Below, one piece after another: positions 33,201 through 44,981 of a stretch of DNA of 64,000 nucleotides (its first letter is position 1; every line of letters starts with the position of its first letter). A model generated the notes under the pieces. That model had not been told where the DNA came from, searched no databases, and saw nothing but the letters and a program-made list of their open reading frames with translations. Position numbers and translations under genes: made by a program. The stretch is from NCBI GenBank assembly GCA_902806565.1, contig CADCXA010000031.1, positions 1,736,001 to 1,800,000 on the forward strand. Reading direction: 5' to 3'. This DNA is from Hypoxylon rubiginosum (lineage: Eukaryota; Ascomycota; Sordariomycetes; Xylariales; Hypoxylaceae).

Positions 33201-35484
33201 AGCCCGCCTTGGGTCATCACGACTAAACCACGCTATGCTGGTTCACGCGTGCTTTGCCTTGATGGGTAAGTTTCCTACGAACATCACTATTTAAACACAT
33301 AAATACTAAATAATAAATCGTAGGGGAGGCATCCGCGGCGTCATACAACTCCAGGTACTTATGGAGATTGAGAAAGTGTTGGGTCCGGATTTACCTATCC
33401 AACTGTTCTTTGACCTGATCGTTGGCACCAAGTGAGTCCGTCCAAGGCTACTGGCAAGGATGCACTTCGCTAATTGATTTTCTAGCATGGGAGGAATTTT
33501 AGCCATCGGGCTAGGGGTAAAGAAATGGGCTGTCAGCGCGACGATGGAGAAGTTCAAGGACCTATGCAGAGATGCATTTATTCCTCGAGAAATGACTAGC
33601 TTGCCGCTATTCGGTGCATTGGCAAGCCTCTACCACGGAAGTCTATATAAAACCCAACCATTTACGAAAGCACTGAAGCGATATCTGTCTGATCAGCCCT
33701 TCTTTGGCAGTGCCACTCACAGATCTCGAGTCACCACGTCGACAAAAGTCGCCGTTACTGCTTCGACGGGTATTGAGCGGCAAGCTGTTGTCTTTGCTAA
33801 TTACAACCGACCAGATCTTCCTGGGAAGAGTGAGCACATCCGAATCTGAGCGTACAGCTAGCTTGCTAATAAGACCGTTAGAGCTTCCGTATAGATTCAT
33901 TCGATCAGATACGCCGTTGAGAGAGATGCGTATGTGGGAAGCGTGAGTATCCCCCCTATCTTCTCTCTCCCTCAGAACTCAGAATAAGGACCGAAGCTAA
34001 CTTGACTAAAGGGCTCGGGCTACATCAGCAACTCCCCCTTTCTTTAAGCCATTCCTAAAATCCGAGACCAATCAAGAGTATGCCAACAACGATCTACGCC
34101 ACTCCTGTCCGATTGTTGTTGCCCACTACGAAACCAAGTCGATATGGAGCGACATAGCCAATTCACCGCCCGACTTGATGCTTTCCATTGGTTCAGGCCG
34201 AAACGTTGGCGATCGAAATACCGACGACTCGACTATACCCCAGTCGTCACGGTCCATGACGAACGAAACGGTCGCTACGACCAGTCCCACATCCAGCGCC
34301 GTGATCCGGCAAGGCCGAGGCGGCGCCGGCAACTACAAGCGGCAGACCTTGTCGGGGGCGGCATTTCCGGAAGGCACGAGCCAGGGCAAGGAGCCGAGCG
34401 GGTACGTGATCCGCGATCCGAAGACGCCGATGCTGGTGTCCTTCAACAACCCGGTGCCGAGCCAGACGGACAAGATGAACGACCAGCGGCAGTGCGACCG
34501 GACCTGGAACCGGTTCATGTCGAGCAGCGCGATGAGGGACGAGGCGGTGCGCCGGCGGTACATGCGGATCTGCCCCGAGCTCCTGGCCAAGCTGCCCAAG
34601 TTCGACGACGTGCAGAAGATGGAGGCCGTGGAGCAGGAGACGGCGGAGGTGCTGCGGCAGAACCAGCAGGATATCGTCGAGGCGGCGCATAGGCTCGTCG
34701 CGAGCACGTTTTTCTTCGAGAAGGATGCGGGCAGTGTCAAGCAAAGTCCTTCCGGGTATACTTGCACAGGTATTCAATTCCTTTCCGTATCCTCCTCCAA
34801 TCGCTCACCCCTTGCACCGCAATCGCCGCATCCAGCAAATGACTAACTTCTCCTAGGATCCATCTTCTGCCGGTTCCGGCTCTCGTCGCCGGAGCTCAAG
34901 GCGCTGGGCTGGTTTCTCATCTCGCGGCTGGACGGCGAGTTCGAGCCGTACTTCCTGCTGGAGGTGCGGGAAGACGACAAGGGCGCGCGGTGGCCGCCCC
35001 GGCAGATGTTCTTGACGAACTCGGTGCTGCAAGACATGCACCTGCAAGGGAACTTCCACCTCGACCCGGTGCGCATCAACACGACGATGGAGAACGCCGA
35101 GATCGGCGTGTCGCTGTGCCTGCAGACGCGCCCTTATCCCAGCGGCGTCACGGTCCTGCCCATCAGCGGCTTTCCGCGGAAGCTCATGAGCGAAGACGGC
35201 GGCGCGCTGGTCTTCCAAGCCGGTAAGTGTGTTCTTCGCGCTGGGTAAGAAATCCTGGAGCTAATAGATGCGTTGCGTGACCAGGTCCCTCGTCTTCCCG
35301 GGGCCGTTCTTCCATCTCCGTGATCGAGAAGCGGTCGTCGGCCACCTCGAGCACCGCCACCGTTGCCGCCCCGAGGACCCCTCTGGTAGAAGACTCGACG
35401 CCGCGACACGTGCCTAGTAGCGAGTCTTTTAGTAAGCTGTCGCTGGGCAGAGACTCGGATTTCCGGGCTGAGTTGGAGGGTTGA
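30284..35484 (+). CDS. Multidomain zinc finger / P-loop GTPase / RING-like / patatin protein with degenerate active site
   Basis: About 14 exons: 30284-30416, 30533-30545, 30675-30934, 31018-31488, 31648-31812, 31999-32107, 32211-32573, 32650-33265, 33324-33431, 33486-33829, 33882-33942, 34012-34769, 34857-35222 and 35285-35484, giving about 1,320 aa. The N-terminus has a B-box-like finger (CQTCGS, CVQCNN, FCDTC). Then come GETGVGKSTLIKLL (P-loop, about residue 133) and LLLVDCEGLSGGE (Walker-B/G3-like). A RING-like segment has CLCC and PCGHVLCFPC (about 640). The patatin part has DGGGIRGV (about 710), but the nucleophile elbow reads GTNMGG and the Asp motif YANNDLRHSCP, so Ser and Asp are both Asn. 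Exon 5 to exon 6 does not join in phase; a small exon or frameshift at 31813-31998 is unresolved. Related fungal proteins are thought to act in immunity-like signalling. Confidence 0.8.
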
Positions 35485-35955
35485 GAATGCGGGGTGGTTG
35501 GCTGGCTTTTGCGAATAGGGGCACACGGAAAAAGGGATAAAGTGGAGACAGGGTACAGTACGTTCAACGCGCCGGGCGTCGCTGGATTCCTCGAGGGGCA
35601 CATGCACTCGCGTCGTGTTAAAATGTTTGGATTCTATTCTGTCGTATTCGAAAATTGCAATTCTTGATGTACAGGGCATTATTTTCTACAGATACCTCAT
35701 TTTTGCTTGCCAATTTACCTATTCGATTTTTGCTATGTATGTAAATAAATGGCGGAATTGCACGTGATAGGTACCCCCAACCCCGCGGGTCCTATGACGT
35801 GACGCAGTTCGCTTATGACTTTCCAAAATCTTAACTTGTTCTAATCTAAGCCTTAGATTCTAAGGTATATGTATATCATAACTTAAGAAAGTCATATATC
35901 GTCGTTGGCTCTTGCTGTAAGGTCTAACTCTTGAGCACCTTCACGTAACGCCAAC
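35485..35955. other. Intergenic region
   Basis: Spacer between the patatin-type gene and the transporter, AT-rich near 35690-35890. It should hold the transporter promoter. No coding frame. Confidence 0.45.
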
Positions 35956-37834
35956 ATGCCAGAAGGCACCGGCAGTCCGGAGCCGGCTGTAGAAGAAGAT
36001 GGCGGGGTTCCAACCTCATCCGCTACTCCTCTACTCGCGCGACCGACCGTGTCAACATCGATTCGGTTCGCCGCGGATGATCCCGAAAACCCGCGAAACT
36101 GGCCTTCCTGGCGAAAATGGATCATTGTTGCAGCTATCACTCCTATCGACCTCTCTGTATCCTGGGGGGCGTCGGGGTTTTCCCCAGCATCGTCAAGTTT
36201 CCGACATGACTTCGGTGTCTCCGAGACAGTTGCTACCCTGGGCCTGAGTTTATGTAAGAGTCGACAATTCATCCTGCCCTCCCAGTTTACGAGTAGGAAC
36301 GAATGGGTCTCGGTTACACGAACGGGCTAGGGGCTACGAGAAAATATCTACACAATCTCTCAATAGCTCACGAAACCAGGTCCAAACTGAGGATGCTAAC
36401 TCTGGGTCTTCAGACATCTTGGGTTTAGCATTGGGTCCTATGAGCCTGGCGCCGCTCAGTGAATTCTTCGGCCGAAGCGTCATCTATATCTACTCCTACG
36501 GAGTATTCTTGCTATTTCTGGCGGGAACTGCTCTGGTCAATAACGTGCCCGGGTTCATGATATTGAGATTTTTCAGCGGGTTGTTCGCTGCCGTCACTAT
36601 CGGTGAGTCGACCATAGCACGAGACCTACCTCCAATTCCTAGCATGCATGCCCGAACCCTTCACATCCATTTCCAATTCAGAGCTGACGGTTGAGATATC
36701 GCGAAAGCCAATTTCGGTGGTTCTATTGCCGACATGTGGCCGCACCACGAAACTGGTTTGGCCATGTCTATCTACCTCTGGGCCGCTACGTGCGGCAGCC
36801 CCTCTGGCTTCTTCGCCATGTCTATCGTGGCCGAGTACAGGGGATGGAGGGAGGTATTTTGGGCACTATTAGGGATATGCGGAGGCTTCTGGTTATTAAT
36901 GGTGTTGGTGCTGAAAGAGACGAGACACACGACTATTCTTCGAAAACGAGCGAGGGCTTTGATTAAGGATGAGTCTGCGGATCCGGGCGAAACGGATCAG
37001 GATCTGCTTCATCATCGGAGCGCCCGAGAACTATTTCATGTGGCCCTAACGAGGCCCTTCAGGTTCTTGTTCACCGAGGCCATTGTCATTTTCGCGGCCC
37101 TGTATAATGGTTATCTCTATGGCCTTAGCTTCCTCTTCAACGGTGCATTTGGGATGGTATTCGGGTCGGAGGGTCATGGACTTGGCACACTCGGAGTTGG
37201 CTGCGCTTTTCTCGGAATCGCATTAGGGATATCGTTAGGGCCGTTCACGAACCTCTGGCAGGAGCGACATTACCAGAAATGTCTCTTATCGGTGAACCAA
37301 CGGACTATCCCCGAAGAGAGGCTACAACTAGCGACATTGGCTGCGATAGGTGAGAGGCCCTGAGCCACGCTCGGCAATTCATGCTAATGATCTCAAGTCT
37401 TTCCACTGTCGATGTTCTGGTTCGCTTGGACGACTTATACGAGCATACCCGCGATCGTCCCAATTATAGCATCGGCCTTTTGGGGTTGGTCCTTTTATAC
37501 CCTAATTCTCATGACATTCCAGTACACTGAAGACGCCTATGGGGTGGGTTTCCGCACCATTCTCGAAGCTTTTCAGGATACTGACATCGGATAGGTCTTC
37601 TCGGCGTCGGCTCTGGCTGGAATTGGATTGGTGAGAAACATATTTGGTGCCGTCTTCCCATTGTTCGGGCGGCAGCTATTCTCGAACCTGGGGTACCAAT
37701 GGGGAGCAAGCCTCCTTGCGTTTCTGGGGATCGTGCTTGTTCCAATACCATTCATACTGATACGCCATGGTTCAGCAATTCGGAAGAAGAGTCCTTGGGC
37801 GAGTCAGCATATGGATGACGCTGGTACCGATTGA
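35956..37834 (+). CDS. MFS drug:H+ antiporter (DHA1 type)
   Basis: Five exons (35956-36253, 36414-36602, 36708-37349, 37398-37543, 37595-37834) give 504 aa. Joined, they show the DHA1 pattern: a hydrophilic N-terminus, then FAADDPENPRNWPSWRKW; LYILGLALGPMSLAPLSEFF; the intracellular-loop motif FGRSVIYIYSY; ANFGGSIADMWPHHETGLAM; and GPSSG-like transitions. Later helices include FRFLFTEAIVIFAALYNGYL; FWFAWTTYTSIPAIVPII; and YGVFSASALAGIGLVRN. About twelve hydrophobic spans can be counted. This resembles the Tpo1/FLU1 branch, which exports polyamines or toxic compounds. Substrate unknown. The intron phases all agree; the GTGGGT donor at 37544 is the weakest. It is about 4 kb from the cluster starting at 42.3 kb but is not obviously part of it. 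Confidence 0.88.
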
Positions 37835-38803
37835 ATTGCCTATCACACGAGAGACGATATTCCTTCAGAAATAACGCATCATGGGAGAAATCCAAACAGT
37901 GCGCATCGATGGTCATCGGCCAAAGTGTCTTTGCTCTTACATGCATATCGGATGATCCTTCCCAGCATGTTAGTTCAATGGCTTCTATCATCGGCCCTCC
38001 TATCTAGGTAGAAATCCCTAGATATCTCTAGGATATGAAGACAAATACAGAATTTAAATTTGTCACGGGGATCTTAGCATATGCGGTAATGGTATGAGCA
38101 GATAGGTGACATCCAGATCTAGGTAGGTTAGCTGGTTGAGATGAGCATGGGTTGTTGATCCACTCACAGTAGCCAGATTGGGAATATGGTACTCTCGAGA
38201 AGCATACTCATCTCAAGCTACGGATGGCAGGTAAGCACTTATTATTTAGCAGATGCAAGGAACACGACAGAATAGGCCGACAGGTGGAATATCTGCCTGC
38301 CCCCCCATGTTCTCCCTAGGATAATAATTAACCCACGATTATCTAGCGGCAGCTTCCACGTGCTGATCAAGATGTTTACTGATCATGTACGACCCGCCCT
38401 CGTAGGTACTTGGGCTGACGCTACGAAGTACGGGGCTCGGGATGACGATGCGCGCTCTCAAAAAAGCGCTTCCGTAACCTCGAGTGGTTATGTAAGGGTC
38501 TTTCTGGTTAAAGACTTACCTAATTTGGATATAGCTCATTCGGTGGTGCTTGAATGAGCAGGACTGGGATGGCTTCAACTCCTAGAGATATTGTCAGCAG
38601 CTTGTGGATACGACTTTTGTTGATTGTCGCGTCAATGCCGAACACCAGGGTCGATATTCCTTGCCTGAGTATTTCTCATCAACACCCGTTTCCGAATAGG
38701 AGATGTAGATATATATAAACAGCCCGACCGGCGGCTAGCAGGTAAGAAACAGTCTCATCATCTTCACTCACTCGCTCCTGTCACCCCTGCAACAACAGTG
38801 AAT
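37835..38803. other. Intergenic region
   Basis: Spacer between two plus-strand genes, AT-rich. Open frames such as 38360-38557 have no support. A TATATAAA at 38712-38719 lies about 90 bases before the hydrolase ATG. Confidence 0.5.
38712..38719 (+). promoter_or_regulatory. TATA box candidate for the hydrolase gene
   Basis: TATATAAA about 85 bases upstream of the hydrolase ATG at 38804, in a CT-rich leader context typical of fungal promoters. Confidence 0.4.
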
Positions 38804-40113
38804 ATGCTCGCCTCCGCTTTTTCGATTTTCGCTCTTGCTGCGACGGCCTTCGCCTGGCCCTATCCTACGCAGCCGGGATGCAAGGAGCTCAAGATACCGG
38901 TGATTGTCAACGTACCGCGCTTCATTGTCACAGCGGAGGTAAACGACAACTGGGATGCAGTGGCTCTCACCCTGAACCTGACCAGACGAGACTTCACCAA
39001 CCCCACGGACCCGCTACCCGTCGCCGGCATGACCGCCGCCCCGGTAGAAAGCACATTCAATGTCGGTGCGACGCTGTGCGGCACGGGGAGTTCGATGTTG
39101 ATCCTGACCCACGGCATTATCGAGTCTAAACTGTAGGCCTCACCAGTCCTCGGGACTAATACTTGCAAATGAGTAAGGGTGGCGACTAATGCGAATGCAG
39201 ATATTGGCGTCCGACCTTTGACAATGCCGAAAAGTACAGCTTCGTGGACGCTGCTCTTGCAGCTGGCTACTCCGTTCTCAGCTACGACCGCATCGGTGTC
39301 GGGTCATCCTCCAAGTAAGCAAATTCCGAGCCATCGCTTAGCTGGTTTCCGAATCATTAACAGTTCTTTTCCTTTGTCAGGGTCGATGCGCTCTCCGACG
39401 CGCAGTTCCAAGTAGAAGCGGCCGTGCTGGACTCGCTCGTAGACTACGCCCACCAGGTCGTCAAGTCCAGCAAAGTAGCTCTTGTGGGCCATAGTTATGG
39501 CTCGTACTTAAGCGTCGCCTCGGCCGCGAGCAAGACGACGGCAGTCGACGCGACGGTTCTCACGGGCTTCGCGGGCAACTTCACGTATTTCAACCCGTTC
39601 CTGGCCGGCTCCGCCTTCCGCGTGGCGCGGCTCCAGGACCCCAAGCGCTGGGGCTCCCTCGACCCCGGCTACCTGACCTCGGCCGACCTGTACGCCGAGA
39701 CGTACGTGTACTTCGGCGAGGAGCGCGACTTCGAGCGCCGCGTCGCCGAGTGGTCGCACTACGCCGGCAGCGAGCCGTTCGCCGTCGGCGAGCTGCCGTC
39801 GCTGCTCGCGAGCAGCCCCCTCGACTTCGCCGCCGTCACCTCCCCCGTGCTCGTACTCCAGGGCCAGTTCGACCTGTCGGCGTGCGGCGGCAACTGCGTC
39901 GGCCTCCTCGATCCCCTAAAGGCCACGTTCGCCGGCGCCAAGACCGTCGAGACCGTCGACAATCTACCCGCGGGGTGAGTTATTCTTACACCGTGGACTT
40001 CTACCTGATCTTATGCTGACTTCTTCATCCTTAGGCACAATCTCAACTTACATAAGGTAGCTCCGCAAGCGTTTGATGTGGTCTTTGATTTTCTAAAGCG
40101 ACAAGGGGTTTAA
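38804..40113 (+). CDS. Secreted alpha/beta hydrolase
   Basis: Four exons (38804-39132, 39201-39314, 39381-39974, 40035-40113) give 371 aa; every intron is phase 2. GTG at 38798 is excluded because ATG 38804 begins a clean signal peptide (MLASAFSIFALAATAFA). The nucleophile elbow is LVGHSYGSYLS (GxSxG), the acid is probably Asp in LQGQFDLSACGG, and the His is in AGHNLNLHKV, the typical order for the fold. The strand before the elbow is VKSSKVALVGHSYG, and SYDRIGVGSSSK marks the oxyanion-side region. It could be an esterase or lipase-like enzyme acting outside the cell or in the secretory path; the substrate is unknown. Exon 3 is much richer in GC than the other exons. Two Cys in SACGGNC near the acid loop may form a disulphide. 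Confidence 0.9.
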
Positions 40114-40373
40114 GCTTTGTACTAGATAGACGCAACGACCCTTAATAAGAATAAGCCCTATATACCTAAGCATACGAACATCCTATGACCTCTACATCTT
40201 TCCACGCCGATTTCCCACGTGTGTGCAACACAGAGGGTGTCTGTAAAGTACATGATACCGACCTAGTCGATGACCTTTGTGCACTTTCACAGCAAACTTG
40301 CTCTACGGTATATAACCGAGTAACTGCCTGCGCTCCATTTCTACCTAGGTAAATACCTGCAACCTAATAGCTC

Positions 40374-41683
40374 TCAAGTTATCTCGTCTTCATCTGGCAT
40401 CCTAACCCAGGCGCCGTTCCTGTTGGCATGTTTAACGAGTTCTATCTGATCCGTGACTTGTATACCGCCGCGATTAGTGCGATGAGATCCGCCGGCCGAA
40501 ACTTCAATAGTGTGCGAGTCGGAGTGGTCCTTGAAAGCCCTTGCATAGTGGCGCTGCGAGTTATCTGTGGTGGTGGAACTGTGGGCAAGACGTCGATAAA
40601 GCGGTCGATATGTTGGTATCGAGGCAGCAAGGATGCCGGCCATCAATTCGGCAGTGGATAGTAAACCCGGAGCAATATTATCCCCTTAGTAGAAAGATGT
40701 TAACTTCATTTGCACCTGCCACTCCTAGCTTCACTTACAACTTGAATCCGCAGTAGAGCCGACTTTGAGGGCGAAAGCAAGTCTTATGATGCTAACGATA
40801 CAAGCGCTAGAGATGGGTTGCCGATGTTAGAGCTGCATGCTGATAAACGAAGAGACGAGAACAATTGCTTACCTGCTTCCCATGCCAAACGTGAATATCA
40901 ATAAGTACTTCTTCTGTTTAGAGATATGAAGCCTCAAGACAAGCGGAATTGGCATGCCGAGTATGGTAAAATCGGTGATTATATTGAGAATTCCTGCTAT
41001 TAGAACCAGCAAGCCGTAGTTAAGACAATGTCCACCTGGAATCGTAGGGTCCCAGCCATACTCAATAGGTATGCATTGAACTATTCCAACGATCGTAGTC
41101 GATATGGCCCAGCCTACCATAAATGCTGCAACAGCCCAGAGACAGGCGTGGAAAGTGCGAGACACAAATATCCTCGCATATAAACTCAAGATGCTAAACT
41201 TGATAAAAGCCATTGAAAAGTCATAAGCACCTTCTACGATGATTGTATACTCCTATGTGTTAGCAATGGTGACAGGGTAAGCAATGTGCCATATTTTAAG
41301 ACCTACAATCTGAAGCATTCGCGCATCGTTAGGGTTGGTGATGAATATGATATGACGCCCGGCCCCGTGGACAGCAGTCATGATAAATCCTACAAGGTAG
41401 ATAACGTAGAGGGTCTTAAGAGGGTTTAGCTTTTAACATTGATTTGGAACCAGAACCAGAACTAGAGATAATGACGTACCCAAGCTATGAGAAGTAGTGC
41501 ATCGCTTGTTTCCACCACGACGCGGCCGTAGGCTAGTTTTCGAGACCAAAATCGTAATAGAATGAATACTACGGAGGCAAACCCGCAGACCGCACAGCAT
41601 GCATATACATTGGGCGCGAGGGTATCGTCCCTATGAGCTAACATCCAGACAACTTCGGCATCGGTAGGCGGCCTTGACGGCAT
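40374..41683 (-). CDS. Second rhodopsin-domain (Pth11-like) membrane protein
   Basis: Five minus-strand exons (41683-41480, 41414-41307, 41252-40873, 40806-40739, 40684-40374) give 356 aa with all phases in agreement. Spans include YACCAVCGFASVVFILLRFW, TLYVIYLVGFIMTAVHGAG, FIKFSILSLYARIF, ACLWAVAAFMVGWAI, and YGLLVLIAGILNIITDF followed by FTILGMPIPLVLRL. The YGWDPTIPGGHCLN loop is typical of this family. After the last span, ASIPTYRPLYRRLAHSS leads to a hydrophilic tail of about 80 aa. As in the gene at 24116, seven spans are predicted. Its start is 650 bases from the first gene of the biosynthetic cluster and divergent from it, but membership in that cluster is not supported. Confidence 0.85.
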
Positions 41684-42332
41684 CGTGTATTAACAAATGC
41701 CTCGGTATGTACTGATAACTGGAAAAGGCCTGAGGAACAGCTTTGAAAGAGTCGCTTCAACATAGAATGACGAGAACCAGGACAACAAGCCTAGGCCCCG
41801 GCTACAGCCGACGGCTTATAGGGCGTATCAACACTTTGAGGCGTATTCCGATTTGAGATGTATCTTTCGAACCCCCTGCAGCCTTCCACACACATTATAT
41901 CATCTACCCAATCATGGCAAGGTAAATAAATGAAAAATTTGTTTCTCGCTCGATAACCTCTCGGATAGCTTGACACTGTAAGTAACACAAGGGTCGGAAA
42001 ATGTAGGACAGTGGGATTGGGGTATTCGGAATTGTGGTTACACAGTGGCTTACCTGCCTAGCGCATCACTTGCATATTGCTTGCAAGGAAATAGGTAAGT
42101 ATACCTACCTAGGTACCTGAGTAGGTACTTAAGGCAGACTGGCTTGGCGTTTCTTTGAAGAATATGATATTTTATATCGTGTTTATTGGAGGATCCTACG
42201 CGGCCCGAATGTTGACCATAGTTCCGCGGCACAGATATACCTACTGGCACCTTTCCTATTCCTGACATTTCAGCTTTTGTCTACACAATCCGTCTCATCT
42301 TGTCTAAACAAGCTACACAGTACGAATCGGCC
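41684..42332. other. Intergenic region, divergent promoters
   Basis: Shared upstream region of the Pth11-like gene (minus) and the acyltransferase gene (plus). It contains tacctacctaggtacctgag at about 42102-42121. No coding signal. Confidence 0.5.
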
Positions 42333-43814
42333 ATGCAGCCACGTCTAGAATCTGAGTCAGGTTGGGTCTCTCGTCCCCTGGGGAAGTTGGAGGAGTTTTT
42401 CAAAATAATCTATGATATTGGTACGCCGTGGAACCGCGAGCACTGGCACATCTCGCTTGCCTTATCCTTCGACCCGCCACCGTCTATCGCCGATTTGGAA
42501 CCATATCTATGTCGTTCCTGGTACATCCTGAGACAGAGGTATCCAGCCTTGGGCGCAATCATTAGCGATATTAAGGACGTCAAGGAGCCGCCACATATGT
42601 CCCTCGAGCATTCGACAATTGGAGCCGATGCATGGACCAGTAAGACTTTCATGACCGGTGGGGGTGCTCAGGATGCGGATGAGCTATTCAGGCAACTCCG
42701 TCCCAATGCCCTCGCAACCTGTCATTGGCTCCCATCTGCTGGACAGCTCATAATACGTTCTTCGCATTGGCGCATCGACGGCGTTGGGATGCTCATGCTT
42801 GGACACTGCTTCATGAAAACTTTTACAGACGTATTGAGTGTAGGACTCGATGCTCCTTTCGACATCTGTGCGACGCTCCAATCTGACGAAGGTGCCCTCG
42901 GATCGAGCTTACAGGATACTGTCAATTCTCTAAGAGGGCAACCGAATTCGGCGTCATCATCCACGTTGGACGCGGGGGCTGACATGATTATCGCGACGCT
43001 CCTGCAAGGTATGCCCAGCATTGGCCTACCAACACGACAAGGCTCGGAAGAACTGCCGCCAGGTGCTAGCGATAGGCTCACAATGTGTCTAGACTCCGAC
43101 ACTACGGCCAGGGTAGTTGCCATATGCCGCTTACGGGGATTCTCGGTGACCAGTGCCGTGCATGCTGCCATTGTATGCGCTGCGGCAAAGTTCCCACAGC
43201 ATCCACTCGCCACGGCGTATGCATCATTCGCCGCCGCCGACCTTCGTAGAGTACTGCATACCCACGACCAACAGATAGAGATCGGGCCATTAGGGCTGTT
43301 TCATTTGGGTCTGCCGATTTGCATCAAGGACGTGGTATCTCCGGAGGGCGTTGGGCTAGCAAAGGATTTTGGAGGTGTTGCACGCGAGTTCCACGACGTG
43401 TATTCACAAGACATGGTCAACTTCTGGGACCCTGATGATGGAAGCGGAAGGAAGGTTGCCCTTTTCGAGCTGGCTGAGGCTGTTCCACGCAAGACCATGG
43501 AGCTGTACGGCCAACCCCTACCGCCAGAGCTGCCACCGGTCCAGACTCCTGACCTCAGCAGTTTAGGTAGGCTTGAGCGATTTTTTCAGAGGCACTACGA
43601 GTTCACCACCAATACGGGGGTAGGAAAAATTGAGATCAAGGACTGCTGGCTAGGCACCGAAATGCTCACGAGAGCGATGCAATTCCACGTCTGGAGCTGG
43701 AAGGAGGAGCTCACGCTTGCCGTGTGCTTCAACACGTCCTTTTACGAGGCATCATTTGCGTCCAGGATACTTGAGCTGGTAAGAGAGGAGTTGGTATCGG
43801 GATTGGGGATTTAA
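42333..43814 (+). CDS. HXXXD-type acyltransferase of the Tri3/condensation superfamily
   Basis: A single-exon gene, 493 aa. The frame opens at a TTG at 42300, but ATG 42333 is the likely start. The active-site motif is SSHWRIDGVGM (His145, Asp149: HxxxDG). The protein begins with RPLGKLEEFFKIIYDIGT and has a second half with TMCLDSDTTARVVAIC-like and GFSVTSAVHAAIVCAAAKFP-like elements. The end reads DCWLGTEMLTRAMQFHVWSW, then TLAVCFNTSFYEASFASRIL. These features match fungal acyltransferases related to trichothecene 15-O-acetyltransferase rather than plant BAHD enzymes, since no DFGWG is seen. It should acetylate or acylate a hydroxyl of a small molecule. Its neighbours (SDR, UbiA enzyme, P450) suggest the product of the nearby cluster as acceptor. 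Confidence 0.86.
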   Translation: MQPRLESESGWVSRPLGKLEEFFKIIYDIGTPWNREHWHISLALSFDPPPSIADLEPYLCRSWYILRQRYPALGAIISDIKDVKEPPHMSLEHSTIGADAWTSKTFMTGGGAQDADELFRQLRPNALATCHWLPSAGQLIIRSSHWRIDGVGMLMLGHCFMKTFTDVLSVGLDAPFDICATLQSDEGALGSSLQDTVNSLRGQPNSASSSTLDAGADMIIATLLQGMPSIGLPTRQGSEELPPGASDRLTMCLDSDTTARVVAICRLRGFSVTSAVHAAIVCAAAKFPQHPLATAYASFAAADLRRVLHTHDQQIEIGPLGLFHLGLPICIKDVVSPEGVGLAKDFGGVAREFHDVYSQDMVNFWDPDDGSGRKVALFELAEAVPRKTMELYGQPLPPELPPVQTPDLSSLGRLERFFQRHYEFTTNTGVGKIEIKDCWLGTEMLTRAMQFHVWSWKEELTLAVCFNTSFYEASFASRILELVREELVSGLGI

Positions 43815-43989
43815 CCACCGGGACGTGGGCCACGTTTATATGCGGAATGATCAATGCTAGGTACCAAATGAAGGGCATCATGTTTCTTACAGCGCCTACT
43901 ATGCTGCGACATGTTGACCGAAACTATTTGTTTTATATGATATTATGAAATAATATTCAGTGTTAGGAAGAACTGGTTGCGGCCTATCT

Positions 43990-44981
43990 TCACATTGGTT
44001 TGATGTCTGTGCTCCTTGCTACATCTTCCCAGTCTCGGCAGATCTTCAAAGTCTCTTCACACTTCGTCTTCACCTTGTCTAACCCATCGCTCCCGAGCGG
44101 TACTCGCAGTGGCACCATTCGCCCTACCGCCATACCAGTTCCATTCACCAACTCAATAATACGATCGACAGCTAGGGCTGAGTCACCGGGTTCGTTTCCT
44201 ACAATGCCTGCGACTTGAGCCCGCGTTTGCGAGTTTAAGATGCTATAGTCGGGATGGCGCGGAGGTACAATATTAATATTTTGAAACGCACGCGTGCGGA
44301 AGTAACCGGGTTCGATGATCAGGACTTTGATGCCGGGCGCCATCACAGCGAGCTCTCTAGATAGGCACTCAGCCATACCTTAGGGAAAGAGAGGCGTCAG
44401 CAAGATAAAACCTTCTAGCTGCGGATAGCATGACTTTGACCAACCTTCGAGAGCGAACTTGGACGTGCAATAACCAGCTGCAGTAGCATCTCCGTGCCAC
44501 CCTGCTTGGGAACTTATGTAAAGAAGGGTTCCCGCCCCCTTGGCCCGCAGTTTTGGCAGCACAGCCTGAGTGATGTTGAAGGGACCGAAAAAATTGGTCT
44601 TGAAGACATCTTCCATTTCTTGGGGACTATCGCCTTGGATGTAAGTACTACTGTCCATCGAGCAAGGCGCCGTTGATATACTCACGTTACCTCCTCAACG
44701 AATCCAGTCAGGATATACCCAGCATTATTGACGATGATGTCGATTCCTCCAGGATATAATGCCCAGGCTTCGTCTATCGTAGCTTTGATCGAGCTTGGTG
44801 GAGCAGCGACATCAAGGTCAAGCACCGATGCCCCTGTGTCTTTAAGGTGGGCGAGTTTGGTTTCTGCATTGCGACCCGTAGCAATCACGTTATTTCCATT
44901 AGCCCTGAGCTTCCGAACGAAGAGCTCACCGAAGCCGCTAGAGCAGCCAGTGATAAGCCACGTCTTAGGATGTTCAGACAT
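43990..44981 (-). CDS. Classical short-chain dehydrogenase/reductase (SDR)
   Basis: Three minus-strand exons (44981-44686, 44626-44445, 44378-43990) give 288 aa. ATG 44981 precedes MSEHPKTWLITGCSSGFGE, the TGxxxGxG cofactor loop; ATGRNAE after the second strand suggests NADP(H). Further motifs are IVNNAGYI, the catalytic Ser in LLYISSQAG and YCTSK (YxxxK), and LIIEPGYFRTRA at the end. The exon 1-2 junction gives EEVTPQEMEDVF, a normal linker. It is a ketone/alcohol oxidoreductase of small molecules. Its 3' end faces the acyltransferase 3' end at a distance of 175 bases, which fits a functional grouping. The frame open upstream on the minus strand to 45125 lacks homology-like content and was not used as a start. 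Confidence 0.9.

Noticed and set aside
34144..34777. Long frames in other phases over exon 12 of the patatin gene, on both strands
   Set aside because: The GC-rich codons leave all frames open here; only one connects to flanking exons and contains the conserved patatin end.
42300..42332. TTG start for the acyltransferase (and comparable TTG or GTG starts at 2291, 17942, 38798, 53330)
   Set aside because: Nuclear fungal genes begin at ATG; in each case a suitable ATG lies a few codons downstream.
42722..43213. 163-codon minus-strand frame inside the acyltransferase gene
   Set aside because: Antisense shadow with no start context or domain.
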